DNA from: Gimesia sp.
Lineage (GTDB): Bacteria; Planctomycetota; Planctomycetia; Planctomycetales; Planctomycetaceae
DNA length: 64,000 nt
Assembly: GCA_002706765.1 (NCBI GenBank)
Contig: PAJV01000022.1
Coordinates: forward strand, 1-64,000
Direction: 5' to 3'
Under the pieces are notes generated by a model that saw nothing but the letters and a program-made list of their open reading frames with translations, had not been told where the DNA came from and searched no databases. How positions within the stretch are numbered: the stretch's first letter is position 1; every line of letters begins with the position of its first letter. Below, piece after piece: positions 46,656 through 55,314 of the stretch. A program made the translations under genes and the position numbers.

Positions 46656-47108
46656 ATGCCTGACGATCTAGTCTTTATGATGGGGAATTTCGAAGCCCGA
46701 ATTCCCCAGGACCGTGTTTATAGTAAATCACACCTGTGGTTTCAGCAGACTGCTGACCACTGGCGCGTGGGCTTTACGGCCTACTCGGTGCGGTTGCTGC
46801 AGGATGTTTATTTCCTGGACTGGTTTATCGACCCGTTTACGAATGTGCAGGAAAAGCAGAAGATAGGAGAGATCGAAAGCTCGAAGGCGCTGTCCGATCT
46901 CTACGTTCCCGCCAGCGGCAGGGTTCTGGAATTTAATCAGGAATTATTAAACGACCCCTCTGGCATCAATCAGGCGGATAACTACGACAAAGGCTGGCTG
47001 TTTGAAATGGAGTCCGATGCGCAATGGTTGACGCCGGCGGAATATCTGCAAGTATTAGATGACGGCTGGGAACAGACCCAGCGGATTATTAAAGGACAAC
47101 TCAACTAA
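46656..47108 (+). CDS. GcvH-like lipoyl carrier protein
   Basis: A 150-residue protein of the glycine cleavage H type. The swinging-arm motif is GEIESSKALSDLYVPASGRV, with Lys77 in the position that receives lipoate; WRVGFTAYSVRLLQDVYFLDW precedes it and the C-terminal helix follows as in H protein. No glycine cleavage P, T or L gene is nearby. Instead it heads a run with a ferredoxin-like protein, a terpene cyclase and a prenyl synthase, so it probably serves another reaction; orphan GcvH-like proteins are known in sulfur oxidation and elsewhere. No clear Shine-Dalgarno before the ATG. Confidence 0.85.
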   Translation: MPDDLVFMMGNFEARIPQDRVYSKSHLWFQQTADHWRVGFTAYSVRLLQDVYFLDWFIDPFTNVQEKQKIGEIESSKALSDLYVPASGRVLEFNQELLNDPSGINQADNYDKGWLFEMESDAQWLTPAEYLQVLDDGWEQTQRIIKGQLN

Positions 47109-47159
47109 GACGGTCCAGCACAGTTGTGCTGCAGTTTCATGTTGAAAAAGGTTTACGGA

Positions 47160-48197
47160 ATGGCTGATAAAAAATTGACAGTGGTGATCTCGCAGGCGCA
47201 GGGAAAAAATCCCGCCAAACGTGACCTGGAAGAATCACTGGCAGCGGCGCTCCTGATGGAACCTGATGTCGAAGTTTCTCTGGTACCCCATCTGTACGAT
47301 CTTTCCGCCGATCATACCGGAACACTCTTCCTGCAGGCCTTGCGCGGCGATCTGGTGGTGCTTTCGTGGCTCTATCCCCGTGCGAATCACTGGATCATGG
47401 ATCGCCTGGGAGTCCGCGGCAGGGAAGGAATTGTTCTGCTTAAAGAAGAAGTGGATGAAGAGGAAGAAGAAGCGCAAAAGGAAAAGGCACCCCCCTTCGA
47501 AAATCCCGAACGGCAGAAATCGATTCCCGATCGCAAAATTTACTCCATCGATCTGAAAGTCAGTTCCAATACCGACGATTATCTGACGGAAATCAAGCGG
47601 ATCGCCAGTGACACGCAGGTTCAGACATTTCAACTGATGGATATGATTCAGCAGAGTCCGCGACCCGCACAGATCGAGAAATATCTCAAACCCCTGGACA
47701 TCATTCAGGGACAGAAAAATAATACCGCGAAAGCAGAAGTTCCGCAGCTGGAGCCCACCAAACGTCGCTGGTATCCGGTGATCGATTACGGCCTGTGTAC
47801 CAACTGTATGGAATGCATCGACTTCTGTCTGTTTGGCGTGTACGGCGTGGATCAGGGCGGGCAGATTCTGGTGGAAGAACAGGACAGCTGCAAAAAAGGC
47901 TGCCCGGCCTGCAGTCGCGTCTGTCCCGAGAATGCGATTATCTTTCCCGGTCATAAGACTCCGGGCATTGCCGGCGCCGATGGTGAAGTGGCCGGTCTGA
48001 AAATTGATCTCTCCAAACTGTTTGGTGCCCCCGATGCACTCGAGATGGCTGCCAGGGAAAGAGATGTCGAACTCGTCGCCGAAGGCCGCGATGCGGTCGG
48101 TATGTCCATTGGCATTCCCCAGCGAACAAAGATATCGAAAGAGACCAGCGATGAACTGGATGATCTGATCGACAGTCTCGATGCCCTCGATCTGTAA
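47160..48197 (+). CDS. Two-cluster ferredoxin-like protein
   Basis: A 345-residue soluble protein. Its end domain has two clusters of Cys: [11 protein letters not shown] (Cys213, 216, 219, 223) and [12 protein letters not shown] (Cys244, 248, 251, 255), with Pro after the last Cys, the pattern of two [4Fe-4S] clusters. The N-terminal 200 residues start [14 protein letters not shown] and include an acidic stretch ([11 protein letters not shown]) and are not recognised. The ATG at 47160 (AAGG nine bases upstream) is better than the earlier in-frame codon at 47124. It follows the GcvH-like gene by 51 bp and precedes the cyclase by 40 bp. It may pass electrons to or from a pathway enzyme. Confidence 0.85.
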   Translation: MADKKLTVVISQAQGKNPAKRDLEESLAAALLMEPDVEVSLVPHLYDLSADHTGTLFLQALRGDLVVLSWLYPRANHWIMDRLGVRGREGIVLLKEEVDEEEEEAQKEKAPPFENPERQKSIPDRKIYSIDLKVSSNTDDYLTEIKRIASDTQVQTFQLMDMIQQSPRPAQIEKYLKPLDIIQGQKNNTAKAEVPQLEPTKRRWYPVIDYGLCTNCMECIDFCLFGVYGVDQGGQILVEEQDSCKKGCPACSRVCPENAIIFPGHKTPGIAGADGEVAGLKIDLSKLFGAPDALEMAARERDVELVAEGRDAVGMSIGIPQRTKISKETSDELDDLIDSLDALDL

Positions 48198-48237
48198 GCA
48201 CCGAAAATAAATCTGACCCCGTAACTTAGAGACCTGT

Positions 48238-50100
48238 ATGAGTGAGACCATCTCCTGCCAGCGAGTTCAGGCAGCATACCAGAGATCACGCGCGGAATTA
48301 CTCACGTTCCGCAATCAGGCTGGCTACTGGACGGGAGAACTTTCCACTTCGGCACTCTCCACGGCAACCGCCGTGATGGCACTCGAGATGATCCGCCGCA
48401 AACGACCCGCCGCTGATACTTCTCTCGACACTCATATTAATAACGGTATCCGCTGGCTGGCCGAGCATCAGAATTCGGATGGGGGCTGGGGTGATACCGT
48501 CAAAAGTTTCAGTAATATCTCGACCAGCATGCTCTGTCATGCGGCCTTTCATGCTACGAAGAGTACCGACAGGTTCGTTGCGCATGTGGTCAACGCCCGG
48601 CAGTACATCGATCGCACCGGTGGTGTCGACGCGGTCGTGGCCCGTTATGGAAAAGATAAAACGTTCTCGGTTCCCATCCTCACCCATTGCGCGCTGGCCG
48701 GGCTGGTCAAATGGAAGACCATTCCCGCACTTCCGTTCGAGCTCGCCTGTCTGCCGGCGCGATTTTATAAAACGGTGCGGCTTCCGGTTGTCAGCTATGC
48801 CTTACCGGCTCTGATTGCCATCGGACAGGTCAGGCATCACTTCCGTAAACCGCGCAATCCGATCACGCGATTCATACGCAATCTGGCAGTCAAACGCAGT
48901 CTGAAAAAACTGATTTCCATCCAGCCCACCAACGGCGGCTTTCTGGAAGCCGCTCCCCTGACCAGTTTCGTGACGATGAGTCTGGCAGGCATGGGGTTGA
49001 CCGATCACCCTGTCGTGCAGAAAGGACTGCAGTTTCTGCTCGACTCCGTCAGACCCGACGGCAGCTGGCCCATCGATACCAATCTGGCGACCTGGACGAC
49101 GACTCTGTCAGTCAACGCGATTGAGGGGACACTCCCGGAGTTTGAGAAAACCCCCCTCCGCCAGTGGCTGCTGCAGCAGCAATACAAGGAACTGCATCCC
49201 TACACTTCGGCTGAACCCGGCGGCTGGGCCTGGACCGATCTGCCTGGCGGCGTACCCGATGCCGACGATACTCCCGGCGCCATCCTGGCATTATTGAATC
49301 TTCGAGCCGAAGAATCCGATCCGCAGCAGACAGCCGAGTTACAGATGGCTCTCCGGAACGGCGTCAAGTGGCTGCTTGACCTGCAGAACAGCAACGGGGG
49401 CTGGCCGACATTCTGTCGAGGCTGGGGCGCACTCCCCTTCGACCAGAGTGCCGCTGATATCTCGGCCCATGCGATTCGCGCCCTGCAGGCCTGGTTGAAA
49501 ACAGAACCACTGTCGGCAGAAGCTGCATTACGACTGCGGGCAGAACGCGCCATCAGGCGCTGCTTCCAGTATCTGGCGACAGTCCAGCGGCCCGATGGTT
49601 CGTGGCTCCCGCTCTGGTTCGGAAATCAACATATCGACAATGACGAAAATCCGGTTTATGGAACGGCGCGGGTCCTGGCTGCCTATGCCAGTGAAGCAGA
49701 ACGCGCTTCGAGTCAGGCAGAGCAGGGTATCCTGTTTCTGAAATCGGTCCAGAACCTCGATGGAGGCTGGGGCGGTGCCACGGGGGCTCCCTCCAGCGTG
49801 GAAGAAACGGCTCTGGCCGTCGATACGCTGCTGGCGCTGGGGTTAAGCCCGGAGGAACCTGTGGTGGCCCAGGGGCTGCACTGGCTGCTGGAATCGGTGG
49901 AGACCGGGACCTATACAGAAACAACGCCCATTGGCTTTTACTTCGCCAAACTCTGGTATTTCGAACAACTTTATCCAATTATCTTTACCGTTGCGGCGCT
50001 GCATCGTGCGGAAACCGTTTTGAAAAAATCTGTGGATGGCAATTTAAGATTGTCGCTTGAGGAGGAGGATTACCCTATAATGAGCGTCAAGGAAAAGTAG
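48238..50100 (+). CDS. Class II terpene cyclase, squalene-hopene cyclase-like
   Basis: A 620-residue alpha/alpha-barrel protein with at least six QW-type repeats: QNSDGGWGD (78-86), QPTNGGF (229), RPDGSWP (272), QNSNGGWP (383), RPDGSWLP (451) and QNLDGGWG (505). The catalytic acid motif DXDD is DADD at 341-344, within GGVPDADDTPGAIL, as in squalene-hopene and diterpene class II cyclases. It has no signal peptide. It is shorter than most SHC at the N-terminus, and its gene sits 81 bp before a prenyl diphosphate synthase gene, so its substrate may be a linear polyprenyl chain and not squalene. Substrate and product are inferred only. Confidence 0.85.
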   Translation: MSETISCQRVQAAYQRSRAELLTFRNQAGYWTGELSTSALSTATAVMALEMIRRKRPAADTSLDTHINNGIRWLAEHQNSDGGWGDTVKSFSNISTSMLCHAAFHATKSTDRFVAHVVNARQYIDRTGGVDAVVARYGKDKTFSVPILTHCALAGLVKWKTIPALPFELACLPARFYKTVRLPVVSYALPALIAIGQVRHHFRKPRNPITRFIRNLAVKRSLKKLISIQPTNGGFLEAAPLTSFVTMSLAGMGLTDHPVVQKGLQFLLDSVRPDGSWPIDTNLATWTTTLSVNAIEGTLPEFEKTPLRQWLLQQQYKELHPYTSAEPGGWAWTDLPGGVPDADDTPGAILALLNLRAEESDPQQTAELQMALRNGVKWLLDLQNSNGGWPTFCRGWGALPFDQSAADISAHAIRALQAWLKTEPLSAEAALRLRAERAIRRCFQYLATVQRPDGSWLPLWFGNQHIDNDENPVYGTARVLAAYASEAERASSQAEQGILFLKSVQNLDGGWGGATGAPSSVEETALAVDTLLALGLSPEEPVVAQGLHWLLESVETGTYTETTPIGFYFAKLWYFEQLYPIIFTVAALHRAETVLKKSVDGNLRLSLEEEDYPIMSVKEK

Positions 50101-50181
50101 ATCCCTCCCGTTTCCAAACCAATTTGAATTCAATCCTTCAACAATCGCTCGATTGAGTTATTAACCATAGAGGAGTGTTCC

Positions 50182-52017
50182 GTGTCCATTGCACCTTTAG
50201 ACCAGCAAAGTTCTGAAGACAAAATTGTACCCGGCTCAAGCAAAGCTGAAGTACACTCTTCCGAAGACAAAAAACCGGTCAAAAGAAAACGCCAGAGTAC
50301 CAGCCATCTCAAAGCGGTACCGGAAACCTCTGCGCTGCGCGAAGAAATGAAGGCCGAAGCGGAAAAGTTCGTCGAGAAGCTCGACTGTGCCAATCCCTTC
50401 AATAAATCAGCGCTGGAAGCCTGGTCGCGCGAATTACTGGAGCAGATGAATCAGCCCGAAAAGTTTCTGGGCTTCATGATGGTTCTGATCGGGAATTTTT
50501 TCTGGAAACGACAGTTCCTGGCAATTCCTTTCGAGCGCCGCCTGCTGTTACTTCCACACTGCCTGAAACACGCCGAAGGCTGTCCCGCGGAATACGATGA
50601 GTTCGGCCTCGACTGTGAAAAATGCGGCGCCTGTTCGATTGCCGACTACAAAGTCAGGGCAGAACAACTGGGTTACAAAGTCCTCGTTGCCGAAGGCTCT
50701 CCCGTCGTCCTCAAAATCATTGTCGGCGGTTACGTGGATGGCATCCTGGGAGTTGCCTGCCTGAACGTCCTGGAAAAGTCGATCGATAAAGTGTTGATCG
50801 CCGGCGTTCCCTCTTACGCGGTTCCCCTGCATTCCGGCGACTGCAAAAATACCAAGATGGACGAACCCTGGATCTGGGAAGTTCTGGAAGAGTACCGTCC
50901 GCTGGATCAGCCGCTGACCCGCAGCTATCTGCCTACCATGCGGGCCGCGAATGCACTCTTTGAAGATAACTTCGATCAGATTCTGCCTCCGCTCCGTACC
51001 AAAACAGAAGCTGCCGCCCGGACTCCCCTGGGTAAAACCGAAGCCATCTCTTACGACTGGCTCAAGCATGGCGGAAAACGCTTCCGTCCTTTTATCACAC
51101 TGGCCGCCTACGATGCCCTCATCAAGGCTCAGCAGTCTGATGAAACTGCAGAGACCACCTATCCGCTGGGTGTGCAGAAAGCCGCCATGGCCATTGAAGT
51201 TTTCCACAAGGCTTCGCTGATTCACGATGACATCGAAGACGATGACCAGTACCGTTACGGTCGCGAAACCCTGCATCGTCAGCATGGCACGGGCATGGCC
51301 ATTAACATCGGCGACTACCTGATTGGCATCGGCTATCGCCTGCTCAATGAAGCGCGGGCAGATATCGGAGCGGAAGCCGCCTCCGACCTGATCGAAAAAA
51401 TGTCCGCCGCCCATATCAAACTCTGTGAAGGGCAGGGGGCCGAAATGGCCTGGCAGGAAAGTGAGACCTTTGAACTGGCACCACTGGACGCCTTGCAGAT
51501 TTATGCTCTCAAAACCTCACCTGCTTTCGAAGCGGCCCTGTACGCCGGCATTCGCATGACCGGTTCGGTGGGCAAGTATGAAGCTTTGATCTCCTCGTTC
51601 TCGCGTCACATTGGCGTCGGTTTTCAGATTCTGAATGACCTCAAAGACTGGCAGGGAGACGACAACAACAAACTGATCTCCGGACAGGACGCGCTGGCCA
51701 TGCGACCGACGCTGCTGCTGGCGCTGGCACTTCAGACCGCCGACGATCAGCAGAAAGCGGACCTCAAAGACATTCTGCAGGGGCACTCCAGCGATGGGGC
51801 CCGCATCGACCGTCTGCGTGAGATCTATCAGGACTGCGACGTCTTCACCAAAGCCGAAGCCCTGGTCGATAAATCACGGGCTCGTGCCGAGGAACTGGCA
51901 GAAAACGTCGAGAACGAAGACTTCAAACAACTGCTGATGTTCTTCTGCGATACCGTACTGGCCGAAGAAACTCCCGAAGCCAAACCCGAACCCCAGGTGC
52001 TGATGCCGACTGCCTGA
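50182..52017 (+). CDS. DUF116-polyprenyl diphosphate synthase fusion
   Basis: A 611-residue protein in two parts. Residues about 60-240 are DUF116: [29 protein letters not shown] (Cys127, 134, 145, 148, 151) and GVACLNVL (Cys193), probably an Fe-S or zinc site. Residues about 260-600 are a trans-isoprenyl diphosphate synthase with GGKRFRP (297-303), first Asp-rich motif DDIEDDD (349-355), a KTS near 444 and second motif NDLKD (485-489), where Asn replaces the first Asp. The GTG start has AGGAG upstream. I know of no described protein with this pairing. It follows the cyclase by 81 bp. Confidence 0.88.
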   Translation: MSIAPLDQQSSEDKIVPGSSKAEVHSSEDKKPVKRKRQSTSHLKAVPETSALREEMKAEAEKFVEKLDCANPFNKSALEAWSRELLEQMNQPEKFLGFMMVLIGNFFWKRQFLAIPFERRLLLLPHCLKHAEGCPAEYDEFGLDCEKCGACSIADYKVRAEQLGYKVLVAEGSPVVLKIIVGGYVDGILGVACLNVLEKSIDKVLIAGVPSYAVPLHSGDCKNTKMDEPWIWEVLEEYRPLDQPLTRSYLPTMRAANALFEDNFDQILPPLRTKTEAAARTPLGKTEAISYDWLKHGGKRFRPFITLAAYDALIKAQQSDETAETTYPLGVQKAAMAIEVFHKASLIHDDIEDDDQYRYGRETLHRQHGTGMAINIGDYLIGIGYRLLNEARADIGAEAASDLIEKMSAAHIKLCEGQGAEMAWQESETFELAPLDALQIYALKTSPAFEAALYAGIRMTGSVGKYEALISSFSRHIGVGFQILNDLKDWQGDDNNKLISGQDALAMRPTLLLALALQTADDQQKADLKDILQGHSSDGARIDRLREIYQDCDVFTKAEALVDKSRARAEELAENVENEDFKQLLMFFCDTVLAEETPEAKPEPQVLMPTA

Positions 52018-52225
52018 TGCGTGTAATGCTGGAATATATCTGACGCTTCCCTTGTCAGTTTTCAAAATGTCTGGTTGATGTTCGCGAAAAGTTGCTGCGC
52101 CGCGATCAGGTTCTCTGTCTGTGCGGGCTGTCTTTCAGCTTACTCTGATCGTTTCTCCCATTGGCCTGTCCGGGGTTCGTGTTATGATTCCAGCGAATTT
52201 CCGGTCTGAAAACAGGAGAGAAACG

Positions 52226-52819
52226 ATGTGGGATGAAAAATACAGCGCCGCGCATTACGTTTATGGAGAAGAACCAAATACTTTTTTGCAGGAACATATT
52301 GACTGCTTACCCAAAGGCAAAATTCTCTGTCTGGCGGAAGGAGAGGGCCGGAATGCCGTCTTCCTGGCCCGGCAGGGATACAGCGTGACTGCCGTCGATG
52401 CTTCTGAAATCGGTTTACAGAAAGCACGGCGTCTGGCAGGGAAACATCAGACCTCAATCGAAATTATCCATGCCGATCTGGCAAACTATGATCTCGGCGA
52501 AAACCGGTGGGATGGCATCGTATCCATCTTCTGTCATGTTCCCCAGGAGATCCGGAAACGAATTCACTCTCAAATTGCCGCGGGGCTGAAAACGGAAGGC
52601 GTTTTTCTGCTGGAAGCCTACACTCCCCAGCAGTTAGAATATGGCACAGGTGGTCCTCCCGATGTAGAATCAATGATGTCAAAAACTCGACTGCTGGAAG
52701 AAGTCTCCGGGCTGGCTTTCAGCCATCTGGAAGAACTGGAACACGTAATCATTGAAGGTTCCAATCACACCGGCATTGGTGCTGTCGTCCAGGCCATTGG
52801 TAAGAAACAGGATTCATGA
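52226..52819 (+). CDS. SAM-dependent methyltransferase, TehB/UbiE-like
   Basis: A 197-residue class I methyltransferase starting MWDEKYSAAHYVYGEEPN, the usual beginning of this family. SAM motif I is ILCLAEGEGRNAVFLA, motif II VTAVDASEIGLQKARRLA, and IIHADLANYDL follows. AGGAGA lies seven bases before the ATG at 52226; a longer frame to 52121 lacks such support. It stands 208 bp behind the prenyl synthase gene and overlaps the next gene by 4 bp (ATGA). Whether it belongs to the terpenoid run or to the golvesin-like gene is not clear. Confidence 0.88.
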   Translation: MWDEKYSAAHYVYGEEPNTFLQEHIDCLPKGKILCLAEGEGRNAVFLARQGYSVTAVDASEIGLQKARRLAGKHQTSIEIIHADLANYDLGENRWDGIVSIFCHVPQEIRKRIHSQIAAGLKTEGVFLLEAYTPQQLEYGTGGPPDVESMMSKTRLLEEVSGLAFSHLEELEHVIIEGSNHTGIGAVVQAIGKKQDS

Positions 52820-53409
52820 AAGCGATTCCGGCAACAGTACTTTTGTTCTTGATGTTAATGGGAATGCTCCCCGTTTCTGCAGTGGAGCCAAAATTAAAGC
52901 CCCACCCCGACGCGGTCGCGAACACCCACGCTCCCGGCGAAGTCGATAAGCCGGAACTCGTGCCTTTCATCGTGGCCGATCCGACGAAGCTGAAAGGCAT
53001 CGTCGTCGATGAAACCCAGGCAAAGCTCATCGGCGTCTGGCAGTATTCTACACACACGCCCCCCTACGTCGGGCTCGGCTATCTGCACGATCAGAAAAAA
53101 GGGAAGGGGGAGAAAGCGGTGATCTTCACCCCCGATCTGCCAAAGGCCGGCCGCTACGAAGTTCGGCTCTCACACTGTTACAACATCCGCAGATCGACCA
53201 ATACTCCGGTGACGATTCACCACGCCGAGGGTGAAAAAACGATCCGCATCAACCAGCAGCAGATCCCCGCACACAACAAACTGTTTCGCAGTCTGGGCAC
53301 TTTCCGTTTCGATCAGGGCAAATCAGGCTGGGTGAAAATTTCCAACGACGGCACTGATGGCAAATACGTGATTGCCGACGCCGTGCAGTTTTTCTATGTC
53401 GGCGAATGA
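52816..53409 (+). CDS. Secreted golvesin C-terminal-like domain protein
   Basis: A 197-residue exported protein: signal peptide (MKAIPATVLLFLMLMGMLPV), then one beta-sandwich. VVDETQAKLIGVWQYSTHTPPYVGLGYLHDQ, KGEKAVIFTPDLPKAGRYEVRLSH and ADAVQFFYVGE at the end fit the golvesin/xanthan-lyase C-terminal-like domain, often attached to FAD-dependent oxidoreductases in planctomycetes and probably carbohydrate-binding. Here it is alone. Its ATG overlaps the TGA of the methyltransferase, so translation is probably coupled. Confidence 0.82.
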   Translation: MKAIPATVLLFLMLMGMLPVSAVEPKLKPHPDAVANTHAPGEVDKPELVPFIVADPTKLKGIVVDETQAKLIGVWQYSTHTPPYVGLGYLHDQKKGKGEKAVIFTPDLPKAGRYEVRLSHCYNIRRSTNTPVTIHHAEGEKTIRINQQQIPAHNKLFRSLGTFRFDQGKSGWVKISNDGTDGKYVIADAVQFFYVGE

Positions 53410-53592
53410 ACGTTTCGTGTGGTTTCGTGTCTTTTCGTGGTAGAAAATTTCATTTCAAGTGTTTCATCGGTTCCCATTCCGGGGTGAAACGGGTTTCTCC
53501 CTCGCCAGGCGGGCGGACACATGGGTACCGCCCCTACCGTAGCAGGTTGGTGACCTGGAACCTGGATGTACGATTTCACTGACAGTTTCCTG

Positions 53593-53624
53593 TTGTCTGC
53601 GACAACCCCGGATTACATCCGGGG
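53593..53624 (-). repeat. Double-hairpin repeat, family 2, copy 1
   Basis: A 5-bp stem (53593-53597 with 53601-53605, loop TGC) lies directly before an 8-bp stem (53606-53613 with 53617-53624, loop TAC). The same two hairpins recur in opposite orientation at 57178-57210, with matching flanks reading GACAGTTTCC on one side. Confidence 0.85.
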
Positions 53625-53966
53625 GCACCCTGTCTTTCTCATGAGCCGTTCAGCGTGAGACGCGGTTTCTGCAGGTCGGGAGACAACCGGAGCTAACGCT
53701 CTGCGGCTAATTGAGAACGCTCTTCGGTTTATTACACTGCCACCACCCACTTTTACTTTCGTGTCTTTCGTGCATTTCGTGGCGGTAAAAAAGCCCGCTG
53801 CAGCAAATTCAGAAGTGAGTCTGCTAAACGAGAAAGCCGGGTTTTATTGTAAATATGACAAAATGAAATAATTTATCGATCAAAATCCTGTCCCGTACTA
53901 TAACATGCGAGTTTGGATCACTCATGCGGAACCCTCTCTCCCAGCTTATTGTATTCTCCTCTCGTT

Positions 53967-54061
53967 CTGGATCGCATTACAATTAACCATAGCGTCTCTC
54001 GATCTATGATACTCCGTCCAAATCGACTTGGAGACGCTACAATAAAACTGGACACAGTCTA
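53967..54061 (-). repeat. Dispersed 95-bp hairpin repeat, family 1, copy B
   Basis: On the minus strand it starts TAGACTGTGTCCAGTTTTA. Inner inverted pair: AGCGTCTC (53991-53998) and GAGACGCT (54031-54038). It lies 21 bp upstream of the barrel gene and is inverted relative to copy C at the other end of that gene. Confidence 0.85.
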
Positions 54062-54082
54062 AACTGATGTCATGGACGACTG

Positions 54083-55138
54083 ATGTTATTGTTACGACTC
54101 TTTTTAATCTGCTCACTTTTCGGATTTGCTTTCAGTATCCAACCGTATCTCTATGCGCAGACTGAAACGCCGGGATATGCCGACGCTTCAGAACCTTCGG
54201 AAACCGTACTGGCGGGATTCCTGCCCCTTGATCGCAGCCTGCGGGTGGAAGATGGCCTTCCCCTGGATGAGGTCCTACCACCGACGGAAGAACCATTTGA
54301 GGCAGAGAGCGATCAACCTTCCTCTCCAGAGCGACCACTAGATTTCAAATCTCTCATGAGACCGCGGTTTGACAGCTCAGCCGAATGGGAACCAGAGGTG
54401 GGTGGAGTGGGAATCAGTTCTTATGACTTGTCGATGAAGATACCCGTCTACCCGATTTTCGGACCCCCGCCTCCGTTTCTCAATTTCGGTTATTCGTTCA
54501 CGCAGATCGACGCTCCCGCCGCTCTGGATTTGCCCCAGAGTCTGAATGAATTTTCGTTCGGCATGTCTTGGATGCGCCCGATCAATGAAAAATGGATGGC
54601 CCGTTATATGCTGAATGGGGCATTCGCGTCGGACATGGATTATACCGGCAGTACTGCCTGGCAGATCCGAGGCGGCATGTTTGCCATGTATCGTCCCAAT
54701 GAGACCTGGAATTTTGCGTTTGGGGCGCTCGCCACCGGTCAAAGTGATCTTCCGGTGTTGCCGGTCCTGGGAGCGATCTGGCAGCCGCGACCTTCACTCA
54801 AAGTCGATTTAATGCTGCCCAATCCAAGAATCTCTCTGCTCGTGTCCGAGTCAGAGTCGCGTCAGCACTGGGCCTATGTTGGCGGCGGATTCTCGGGAGG
54901 CACATGGGCCTACCGACGCGCCAATGGACTGGGAGAGCGTCTCAACTATCGCGAGTTTCGCTTTGTCTTGGGATGGGAAGCCACTCCCCCCAAAAAGCCG
55001 GGAACCTTCGGTTCCAGTGGCACGACCATCAATGCAGAGATCGGCTACGTCTTCGGCCGCAAGTTTGAATTTGACAACAGTGTGCCCGACATCAAGATTG
55101 ATAACACACTCCTGCTTCGCTCCGGAATCAGCTTCTAG
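54083..55138 (+). CDS. Outer-membrane beta-barrel protein, DUF6268-like
   Basis: A 351-residue exported protein: signal peptide (LFLICSLFGFAFSIQPYLYAQ), a proline/acid-rich linker (about 30-110), then amphipathic strands (FLNFGYSFTQIDAPAAL, SFGMSWMRPINEKWMARYML, WQIRGGMFAMYRPNETWNFAFG, HWAYVGGGFSGGTWAYR) ending in a terminal Phe (LLLRSGISF), the usual outer-membrane barrel signal. The layout matches DUF6268 proteins. It is flanked on both sides by inverted copies of the same 95-bp repeat, and its TAG stop is the first codon of copy C. The gene has no partner. Confidence 0.75.
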   Translation: MLLLRLFLICSLFGFAFSIQPYLYAQTETPGYADASEPSETVLAGFLPLDRSLRVEDGLPLDEVLPPTEEPFEAESDQPSSPERPLDFKSLMRPRFDSSAEWEPEVGGVGISSYDLSMKIPVYPIFGPPPPFLNFGYSFTQIDAPAALDLPQSLNEFSFGMSWMRPINEKWMARYMLNGAFASDMDYTGSTAWQIRGGMFAMYRPNETWNFAFGALATGQSDLPVLPVLGAIWQPRPSLKVDLMLPNPRISLLVSESESRQHWAYVGGGFSGGTWAYRRANGLGERLNYREFRFVLGWEATPPKKPGTFGSSGTTINAEIGYVFGRKFEFDNSVPDIKIDNTLLLRSGISF

Positions 55139-55228
55139 ACTGTGTCCCGTTTTAGCGTAGCGTCTCCAGTACCATTTGGAACGAGTATCATAGATTGAGA
55201 GACGCTCCGGTTAAATGCGAAGCGCTCC
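55136..55228 (+). repeat. Dispersed 95-bp hairpin repeat, family 1, copy C
   Basis: Starts TAGACTGTGTCCCGTTTTA at the stop codon of the barrel gene. Inner inverted pair: AGCGTCTC (55159-55166) and GAGACGCT (55199-55206). The middle AGTATCATAGAT is shared with copy B. Confidence 0.85.
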
Positions 55229-55314
55229 TGACGGATCGTTGAAAATTAGTCTCACTTCTCTCTGCATACCATTTCGAAAACAGGTTGCTCACTTCTCTCG
55301 GACTATTTAACGGT

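Larger units (their letters stand above)
53410..54082. repeat. Repeat-rich intergenic region, family 2 copy and family 1 copy B
   Basis: No gene seen in 673 bp. The left part (53411-53650) is a minus-oriented relative of 57010-57320: it includes CGTGTCTTTTCGTGG-like strings, a CCATGTGTC motif (53501-53546) and a double hairpin (53593-53624). The right part holds repeat copy B (53967-54061). Confidence 0.75.

Noticed and set aside
47235-48251. 338-codon minus-strand frame
   Set aside because: Antisense to the ferredoxin-like gene; the Cys motifs on the plus strand decide.
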